From assembly GCF_032062135.1 (NCBI RefSeq), contig NC_092859.1, forward strand, positions 33,896,380 through 33,960,379: 64,000 nucleotides of DNA, read 5' to 3'. This DNA is from Pyxicephalus adspersus (lineage: Eukaryota; Chordata; Amphibia; Anura; Pyxicephalidae). The notes beneath the pieces were generated by a model. The model had not been told where the DNA came from. It made no database searches and saw nothing but the letters and a program-made list of their open reading frames with translations. The first letter of the stretch is position 1, and the number at the start of each line of letters is the position of its first letter. Positions 55,100 to 64,000 of this stretch are shown piece by piece. The position numbers and the translations under genes were made by a program.

Positions 55100-58000
55100 T
55101 GTAGGATGTCACATAGCTGCTGCTCTTAAGTTGTAAGTGGAAGAATATGCCATCTGAGAGATGAAATAGAGGATGTTGCTGCTAATTTGGAAGTCAGGCA
55201 CAGAATGTAGCCCTTGGCTCTGGGAAGTTGAGAAGCTCTGGTGGGACTAAAATTTTTAAAGCAATGATGCACAACCTGTACGTGAATCGAAGAACTGATG
55301 TTGAATAAAATAATATTTTGCAAGTCTTGTGACCACAAACAGCTGGTACAAGTTGTTAGTAGTATGAAACTACTATTGGTCTGGTAAGCGCACGTCTCAC
55401 ATTCTGAGGTTTCTAACCTATACCCACGATACAGTATGACTCTAAGCTGCTACCAGCCACGTAGATCTTCCATAGAACGTGTTCTTTCTGTTAACAGAGA
55501 CAGGACCAAAAGAGAAGCTACTGCATTGCTCCGCATGCTATATTTACTTACTGGTCTAGACTGGAAGAAATAAGTAGGCTGCCATTGTTAGATTGCCTTC
55601 TTTAAATTCTAGTTATGTAGCTGTCTCTTGTATCAATACCTTTCGAATTATTGGTCAGGAACAAGCATACCGACCAAGGGTCCAACTAAAAACACATACA
55701 TTTCCTGTGTTTGAAGAATTTGATTTGGGTCTTAGGACAGCATAGCGGTAAACCAGGTTAGTGAAAAGCAAGGGGTATTCACAAGCATGCCACATGTTGA
55801 CTTACATGATGTAAATAAAGCAACATTTATATGCAAAAGTTTCTATTCAAATAAATACCCTTAACACAACCCCCCCCCCCCCAAAGATAAGTGGTCACAG
55901 TAGGGTCTATTTATTTTGATGAACAACACACACACACGTTTGTCTGCCCCCAGGATAGTGACATATTTATTACAGTGAATGTAGGTTTTTCTTTTCTCAT
56001 TGGACCAGTTACACAGAAATATCTAATGTTGAAACATCCTATTATAAAGTCACCCTTCCTTTGTTATACTACAACAATGAAGGGGTCAGCATGAGTTGTA
56101 AGTAAACATAATGCTTTACGCATTTTTTTGGCAGAAAATATGGTTCCTGTGTATGTGTTTCAAGTGTGTACTTGACAGAAGGTGCACTTTCACTAGCTGT
56201 AACACTAGATTTCACCAGCAGGTGTCCCTGGCGATCCTGAGGCCAGCATGTGGTTTGACCTTCCACTGTTAATTAAATAGATCAATTTCATAATTTACAT
56301 GACACCCCCTGACCATTAACCCTTTTTGCATACTGGTGTAAAGTATTATTATTAGGCTGTAATTACAGAGGTGGATTTCCTTTTATACATACAACATAAG
56401 GAAGAACCAACTCTAAATGCCCTGCCTTACAAATCAATCACTGCGACAGGATTAGCTGGGTCTTATAGTGCTTCATGGTTAAAATAAATTTTGAAGTTAT
56501 GGTTGTAGTACTTATCTCTTTCCTGGATGGTAAGCACTCCATGTTAAATGAAGCACACACAGGAGAACAATGATTTCCTGTGAGTAAGGTGCTTCATCAG
56601 GGAGCAGCATCATTACTATACCCTTAACTCTCAATGAAATGATAAAACATTAGTGGAACTGAATCATTACACTGCATCATGTACGATCCACTAGAGGAAA
56701 AACAGCAGCAGAAAAGAACCAGGTACATCATGTGGCTTCCCAAAAAAAATCCAAAAGTTACGTATAAACCATAAAATACACAATGTAGGGTTTTTATAGA
56801 GGGGTGGTTGTTGGCTGGTGATGGGGAACTCTGTGTGGGGTTTTATTCAGCAGCACCATGTACTTAATGCAAGGGCAGGATTATCTACAAACCTGGTCTG
56901 GAGCCTGGGACCCCAAAGATGTTGTCCAGGGGGCCAAACCTAAATGGTAATTCTCCTGCATTTGAACAAAGGAATATATTAGGCGGTACGTTAAATAGCC
57001 TATACAAGAAAGGATGTGCTTGTAGGCTTTGCTGTCAGATAGGTAGGGGTAAATCTAATTAAAGAGAGTGTAAATAGAGCAAGCTTTATCAATGTCCATC
57101 AATAAACACAGGAGGCCAAATCTTCTGTCTTGCCTAGGACCTTATTCTGCCTTAATCTATTCCTGCTTGATGCCTTACAACTTGAAAGTGAAGATTCTTA
57201 TTAAAGCTATCTTTAGTTATTTTTTTTTTTCTAAATTACAGAATGTTCCTTCACCAGTGAGATTACGTTTGTCGTTTTTGTGTATGTTTAATGGGTAAAA
57301 TATAAACTCCAGACCAGCAATGAGTCAGTGTATGACAGCTTTGTAAGTGTTACGTTACTCATCTGGAGAGAATTACCAGCCAAGGGAAGTGTGTAACCCC
57401 TTCACATGAAGTTCACTTTCCTGCCACCAGCCATGTTTTTTATGATAATTGTTACTTGGTGATACTCATTGGTTTAGGTAAAAACTGAACATCGCTGTAG
57501 AAGATTAGGAAGCAAGGCATTCAAAGTTCCCTTTGTCTTGAATGGGTCCTAGCAGTACACCATGACCTATGCACTCCTGTGCCCATGGCCTCATATCTGT
57601 AGTGTGAGATCATTGAAGGCACTTCTCACTTCTCTCACAAGATTGCAGATGTCACTACTGTGATGCTTACTGTTCTCTGAAAGTGTGAAAGCTGTACCTG
57701 CAACACACAGTGCATAGATCTTCCCTGTTTTACCTGGATTGATTCTGGCTTCCTGCACCTCTTCTCATCTTTTGCTGCTATTTGGTTATTCCTCCATCTG
57801 TCATCAGTTCAACAGTTATCACAGAGGCAGCTCTGACATGATGAAGTAAAGCAGTACCTCTAAAATAATGGCACCCCCTCCCCCTAAGGGTGAAACATGT
57901 CAATAAGGGGAAAAAAGTTTAGGTTCAGGGAGAAAAATGAATATCTTTCAGTTTTAGTCTTTTAAAAAAGAGACACCCCACTAACAAATACCGCAGTGTA

Positions 58001-58764
58001 GATCTTAGTGATTAACCCCCAGTTCAAACTTCAGTAACAGATACCTCATTGCAGATCTCAGTGACGGCCCCCCAGTGCAGATGTCAGCGAGACTCCTTAG
58101 TGACCATCCCTCATGCGGATCTCTGTGACAGACTCTCATTGAGGATTTAGGTGGCAGACCCCAGTGCAGACCTTGGTAGCAGACCACCAATGGTTAGTAA
58201 AAAAAAACAAAAAACTTTCCTTTTACATTTTCCACACTGCTACTCCCTTTCCCTCACCCTTTGCTGGGACTAAGTAGAGCCTGTTGGACAGGAGATCACT
58301 ACACCCTAGAACTCTGCACAGAGCAGCTGAACACTGAAATTGACGTAATTTTGCCTGGTTGAGGAAAATAAGGATTATACTAAAATCCCTGGACAGTCCT
58401 GCTGATATGGGTTAGTGGTATGCAGCAGGCAGTACTGGGGACTTGTCCTCTTCTCATTGCTTGCTCTTTCACTAGCTGTTATGGGCCTTGTGATTCAGTG
58501 ATAACTTTGTCATTATAAATTGGTAATTGTGGTGTCCTTTTGATCTCGGATGCCAACTCCCATTAATGTATATTAGCAAAAAGAATTTAGGGTCACCCTA
58601 TACCCAAGAACCAGGAATATAATGGCTTCCAATAAATGTGTATAAGAAAATGAATGTATTTTATTCTAAAATCAGTATGTTAAATGCCAGTAAATTCCTT
58701 CTTTTGGTATAGGAAAACCTTTAAGTTCATTTTGATATATTTGTCATTACTACAAAGTAGTATA
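55100..58764. other. Intergenic sequence, mostly unrecognised
   Basis: No gene. Contains poly-C at about 55869-55882, a short CA run at 55925, and the minisatellite described separately. 55120-55300 looks like an interspersed repeat I cannot name. Confidence 0.4.
57990..58195. repeat. Imperfect minisatellite (about 30-bp units)
   Basis: Six or seven degenerate units around GCAGATCTCAGTGACGGCCC, CAGTGCAGATGTCAGCGAGA, ATGCGGATCTCTGTGACAGA and CCAGTGCAGACCTTGGTAGC. Confidence 0.75.
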
Positions 58765-58766
58765 TA

Positions 58767-60280
58767 CAGTGGCTTCAGAAAGTATTCAGACCCCCTTCAC
58801 TTTTTTCAATTTTGTATGTTGCAGCCTGATACTACAATCATTGAAATTCTTTTTTTTTTCAATTAATCTACATTCAGTACCCCATAAGGAGAAAGTGAAA
58901 ACAGAATTGTAGACAATTTAGTACATTTAAAAAAGAAAAAACTGAAATATCACATTTTCCTAAGTATTCAGACTTTTTGTAACAGCCCTTGAAATTTAAC
59001 TTAGGTGCCTCCCATTTCTCTTGATCGCTGCTGAGATGTTTCTGCACCTTGATAGGAGTCCATCTAGGGTAAATTAAATTGATTGGACATGATTTGGAAA
59101 GGCACACACCTATACACCTATAAAGGGCATCATAGCTAGCAATGCATGACAATGCAATGACAGCATATCAAAGAAACTGCCTGCAGAGCTCAGAGACAGG
59201 ATTGTTGCAATCAGATCAGGGAAAGGCTAGAAGAAAAAATTCTGCAGCACTGATGGTTACCAAGAGCACAGTGGCTTTTTATAATATTCAAATGGAATAC
59301 GTTTTGTGCAACCAGAACTCTTCCAAGAGCTGGTCGCCTGGCCAAACTGAGCAATCAAGGGAGAAGAGCCTGAGTGAGAGAGGAGACTAAAAAGCCAATA
59401 GTCACTCTGATTAAACTCCAGGGATCCTGTGTGGAGATGAGTCTAAGTTCCAGAAGGACAACCATAACCGTAGCCCTCCACCTATCTGGGCTTTATTGCT
59501 GAGTAGCTAGACAGAAGCCTATCCTCATCTGGAGTTTGCATAAAAGCATATGAAGGACTCTCAGACTATGACAAACAAGATTCTCTGATATGATAAAACC
59601 AAGATTGAATTGGTTGGCTTAAATTTAAAACATTAGGTCTGGAGGAATCCAGTCATCGCTCACCACCTTCCAAATACTATTCCAACAGTGAAGCATGGTG
59701 GTGGCAGTATGCAGTGGGGCTTTTTTTTCAGCATCAGACCTGACTGGTCTGGGAGATTGGTCAGGGTTGAGAGAAAGCTAAATGGAGCAAAGTACTGAAA
59801 TATCCTTAATGAAAATCTGTTCACAGGGCTCAGAACCTCAGGCTGGGCTGAAGGTTCACTTTCTAACATAACTTTCTGACCCAAAACACACAGTGAAGAC
59901 AACACAGGGGTGGCTTAGGGACCATTCTGAAAAATGTCCTGGAGTGGCCCAGCCAGAACCCCGACTTGATATCTAACCCTATGGCTTGCCACTGATGGTC
60001 CACATCCTACCTGATTGAGGTTCAGAGAAATTGCAAAGAGGAATGGCAGAAAATCCCCCATTTCAGGTGTGTAAAGCTTGTCGCATCATACCCAAAAAGA
60101 CTCAACGCTATAATTGCTGCCAAAGATGCTTCAACTAAAGAATAAGTAAAAGGTTTGAATAGTTATGTAATATGTAATATTTAAGTTATTTTTATCAAAG
60201 TTACTAAATTGGCTAAAATTCGTTTTTCACTTATGTAGTACTGAGTGTAGAATAAAGAGAAAAAAATTGAATGGAATCCT
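58767..60280 (+). mobile_element. Decayed Tc1-like transposon
   Basis: Left end CAGTGGCTTCAGAAAGTATT after TA, a standard Tc1-type terminus. Inside, in fixed order, are transposase gene traces: AAGATTCTCTGATATGATAA (about 59578), AGTGAAGCATGGTGGTGGCA (59688), AGTGGCCCAGCCAGAACCCC (59943) and AAGCTTGTCGCATCATACCC (60076). Many frameshifts. The right inverted repeat is not recognisable, so the copy seems 3'-truncated near 60280. Confidence 0.82.
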
Positions 60281-61894
60281 ATTTTCTTGCTTTTTATGGT
60301 TCTGGAAAAAAGCATCGGGACATTATTTACAAATGAAATCAATACATTTTTTTTTTCAAATACAACAAAAAACAAATAAAATGAAAAAAGAATGTATGCC
60401 TAGGGTAAAATGTAAAACACAAAACAAATGAAAATTAAAAAAAATGTATACAAAGGTTAAAAAAAAAAAGTATAAAAACAATTGCTAAAGGTAGAAGGGC
60501 TTCTGCTGTGATACAAAGCAAATCCTAGCTATTACATTGAAGACTTGTGTCCAGCTGTCTACCTAAATGCTTCCTATTAGCAGATAGTGAAGATTTTTGG
60601 ATAATTATTATTATGTTATTAGCCTATTTGAATTGAAGATGAATTTGTTATTTGGGGGGTTGATTGGGCAAGTTATACTTAACAGAATTTTATTCAAAAC
60701 TAAAACAAATTGTGTTTGTACGCTGTTTATGCATGCATAGAGGTTCTTGGTGGTCATGGTCTCAATCCCTGGCCGGTGCCCTGCACACTCACGATGTTGA
60801 TACTCACCCTCTGCATCATCAAGGAACCTAATAGGAAGAAAATCGCTCAATTTTCCCAAATACATCTGCAAAAGGCATATACAAAAGTATTCATAAAAAT
60901 TATAAAAGTATTCATAAACAAAAGTATAAAAGGATTCAAAAAATTAACTGCCAGGTTTTTCCAGAGAGGGTGGGGAAGACTTAGAAGCCCAGAGTTAGGC
61001 TTTCACAAAAACAGACATCTCATAACAATTTAGAGGGAATCACCTATAACAGATGTAAAGTTAAATAGTCCTCAGCCCTCATTTTTAAAAAATCTGTGTT
61101 ATGAAAACAGTTTGTCATCATTAAGAAGAAAACAAAAACTGTGCACTTGTTTTGATACCATGAGTCAAAAGAAAAGTAGTGGGTCCTCTGCCAAGTGCTG
61201 ACAACAAGGTGCTGCGAACAAACCACAAAATACAATTATTGCAAGGGAAGTTGGAAACCATTTTCGATTCAGCGCCAGGACTTTAAAAAACTGTTGGCAG
61301 GTCATATTTTCTCCCATGTTTCTCACGCACCATAATTGCCATGCTAACCTCTAAGTGGCAGCTGTTTGTTACACTTTAATTGTGTGTTTCATGCCTCTTC
61401 CACTTAGGACATTGGGGTTACAGCACAATCTTTTGCTGCAAATGTTTCTATGATTTAAACACCAGTCAGTTACGGGTGAGTAACACGTTTTGTGGTTGGA
61501 GACATACTTCCGACATTTCTCACTAACACTTGGTTATCTTGTTCATCAAAAAAACAAAACAATATGTTCCTTTCCACATCCTATTAGCACATGTGGTGAA
61601 ATGTACATTTTAACAGTGTTACACTGCTAAGAGGAGAACAAATTGAAAAAAAAAAATATTGTAGAGCTATGGGCTTCCAATAATATTAAAAAGAAAGTAT
61701 GTGCTGTGCCCCTTAATTATCAGTGCTTCTGCAAAGTCTCTAATACCTGGTAATCCTGCAAGTGCAGATCACCAAATGCAACAAAGTGACAACAATGCTG
61801 CACTTCTTCTGGATTTAAAGCAGGATGTGGAGGATGTGGATATCACCATTGTCACAGCTAATTTGCAAACCTGTAACTTGTCAGTCATCACCAG
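60281..61894. other. AT-rich intergenic sequence
   Basis: A-rich low complexity at 60340-60480; otherwise nothing recognised. Confidence 0.4.
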
Positions 61895-62208
61895 ACTACA
61901 CTTAGCCCTCCTAATCCCGGCCAGCAACCCCGGGCGGAGCCGGAACAAACTACCGGCGCCGCTGGAGCTCCGGAGCCACATGCGGCTCTTGAGCCTATGT
62001 GTTTTGGCTCCCTTCGCTATTTACCCCGGCCGATGTTAACACTTTTGCCGCCGGGGTAAATAGGGAACATTCCCTTCCCTCCGTAGGAGAGGGATTTCTC
62101 TTAAGGGGGCGTTCCTGGTGGGGGCGGGACTTGAGAGAGAGTCCAGCCTACTGTGCTCCTGCCTACCCCTAAAATGGCCTGGTGGCCAAAAAAGTTTGCT
62201 GACCTCTG
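61895..62208 (-). mobile_element. hAT-type nonautonomous element, one end
   Basis: Ends AAGTTTGCTGACCTCTG; reversed, CAGAGGTCAGCAAACTT is a hAT terminus. GC-rich body with the inverted pair TATTTACCCCGGC / GCCGGGGTAAATA (about 62019-62072). The other terminus is not found in the window sequence upstream. Confidence 0.65.
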
Positions 62209-64000
62209 TTGTAGACTAAGCTTAAGGATGAGTAAAAGGATGGCAGGTGTTGGAGGAATGACTGGAATTCCATTTTAAATGTCTCAGTCTTTGCTGATAA
62301 ACAGATGCTGAAACTGTAACACAACAGGATGTGGTTGATAGTTTGTGTTTCTTTTTACAGTTTATTTTTCTGAAATGACATAGTGACATCTAGTTTCTGT
62401 AATATGTGAAAGATAGAGCTGTGTTTGTTGTCAAACTGTTTTTGTAGTATTAAAAATTCATATATTTTAAAGATTAGTACTCTGAGATGCTGTTGTGGCA
62501 AAAGAACAGGAAATGTGTTTTCCCGAAGAACGCATGTGTTCTTCCTGTAGTGTGAAGAGCTTATTGTACAACTTATTTCTTTAGCCCAATGAAAGCCTTT
62601 CTTAAAAAGATGATACCTACCGCGTATTGTACAGCAAAGTGATGATGGTTATCACCAGGACTGAAACTGATGGAAATCCACATGCTCTACTGACAACTTA
62701 GAAAGGATTTTTCAAGAAATATCTCTAAAAAAAAAAAATAGGAAAAAAGCAAAAAGGGAAAGTAGGACTCAGTTCCAAAGGAGGGACAGGTGGAAGCAAA
62801 GGTATCAGTTTTTACTAGAACTGACCTTATAACCAGTGCTGAGAGAAACACAGAAATGCAAAGATCTCTTTTTCAAAATGTTTGTCGCCTGGCTGCCATA
62901 TTGTATGTCTAAAATCATTACCTTCCTGGACATCAACTAGTAATGCATGTCTAGAGTTCTGGCTTTGTTGCTTGTATACTTGTTTGGCTTTGACATCTGA
63001 AAGAAATCACCAAAATACTGCTGCACATTGTTTTGTACACGTTGTAGAGGTTCACCAGATATCAGATGGACCTTCATATTTTAAAAGGCTTGGTAACCCA
63101 TTCAATCACCCTAGAAAGTGGGAATCTCCACTTTAAGTCATTAGGACGTCAATAAACCTCTCCAGCTTTCAATCATCCTTCTCCACTACCCTAGAGGAAA
63201 TGTGCTGCCTTTTACCCACCACTCCAGCTGAGGCTTTTACCAATACCACAAGCAAAAGAAATACATTTCCACATCATAATATGCTGCTAGCTTGCTGCCC
63301 CAACACTTCTTTTCCAAAATGCTCATTTTGGGGGAAGGGTTACAGTGTTTTATATATATACATTTAAATCAGAAAGTATTAAAGTCGCAGAAATAACATG
63401 ACAGCCAAAAACTAGCATTTTAGAAAGAAATCAACAAGATTCTCAATTTGTTTAAAATGGGAAAGAGGGACACCTTTTATTTTATTACAAAGTAGGCAAA
63501 GAGCACACACCAGGTATACTGACCACAAAGAATGAATACACAAAATATGGCTGGTCATAAACACAAGTGCTTTTTTTCCAATGTTAAATACACAGTTTAT
63601 TGTTTATAACACTGTGGTAATTATTACTATTAATGTCCATACCGCTGGCCAAAAGGAGGAACAACTAAGGGATGAAGAAGGACAGAGAGATTTGGTTTAA
63701 CAAGGACAGTTTTTTCACCAGTAACAATTGGAAGCCATGGGTCAGAAATGGTAGCATACATGTTTCTATCAGCACAGGTTTTTCTTAATTGTGTTAAACT
63801 CCGCTTTGAGTTTATTCAGACAAGTTTGCTTAGGGGAAGCTGTCCATAGCTCTGCTTTCGTCTCTCTGAATAAATGCCCCATATACATGTTCACATGCTT
63901 CAAGGCTTGTCTGGACAAGTGTGTTGGATCTTAGACAAACTCATTTCTACTTAGACCTGTTTGGAGACAGCTCTAAGACCTACTTAGACGTGACCGGGCA
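62209..64000. other. Right flank, no gene recognised
   Basis: AT-rich. A minus-strand segment 62699-62620 is splice-bounded and open, but too short to identify (see findings). Confidence 0.4.

Noticed and set aside
1..64000. tRNA, rRNA or microRNA genes
   Set aside because: I saw no tRNA A/B-box pairs or rRNA-like blocks. The hairpins found belong to MITEs.

Overview
This is eukaryotic nuclear DNA. It is AT-rich, with long introns, GT/AG splice sites, vertebrate gene families, microsatellites and two runs of N at 1012-1712 and 18560-19386. The two genes are vertebrate immune genes. The transposon mix (Tx1-like and L2-like LINEs, a Penelope-like element, piggyBac, hAT, Harbinger and Tc1/mariner MITEs, and many fold-back MITEs ending in a CCTGATTTATTAAAGC motif) points to an amphibian, most likely a neobatrachian (ranoid) frog. 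The species is an inference.

Two protein-coding genes are well supported and converge on each other. On the + strand, 1713-6730 holds a TIM-family (HAVCR/TIMD) cell-surface receptor: the IgV exon (its 5' part lost in the first gap), two short Thr/Ser-rich stalk exons, an acidic-stalk plus transmembrane exon, and two cytoplasmic-tail exons. All junctions join in phase. On the - strand, coding exons from 33728 down to 20700 encode a PARP11-like mono-ADP-ribosyltransferase: a WWE domain, then a complete ART catalytic domain, seven exons in phase and 310 residues from the internal ATG. Upstream of it (38.8-41.7 kb) are splice-bounded candidate 5' exons and a GC-richer candidate promoter.

The rest is mostly transposable elements. 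From the left: an L2-like LINE tail (2.3 kb), a Tigger-like MITE (5.3-5.8), a hAT MITE with a matching 8-bp target duplication (7.2-7.7), a fold-back element (9.7-10.5), a decayed Tx1-like LINE with overlapping ORF1/ORF2 remnants (11.2-15.2), a hAT fragment with a BED finger (25.1), a long antisense L2-like LINE (25.6-26.7), a Penelope-like element with a GIY-YIG trace (28.2-30.2), a mariner-type MITE beside another LINE piece (30.6-31.6), a probable L1-like remnant (34.3-36.7), a piggyBac-like MITE nested in a fold-back MITE (40.2-40.8), a Harbinger-like MITE (42.4-42.7), and a Tc1-like element carrying two fold-back MITEs (47.2-48.9). Clusters of L2 tails (49.2-50.0 and 51.8-52.8) and a second decayed Tc1-like element (58.8-60.3) follow. 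From 42 to 64 kb I see no convincing coding exon, only repeats, one candidate noncoding first exon near 50.5 kb and some low-repeat sequence.

I found no operon-like or clearly undescribed system. The most informative observations are the TIM/PARP11 neighbourhood, an out-of-frame 110-codon ORF that may overlap the PARP11 start, and several transposon nestings that can be dated against each other.
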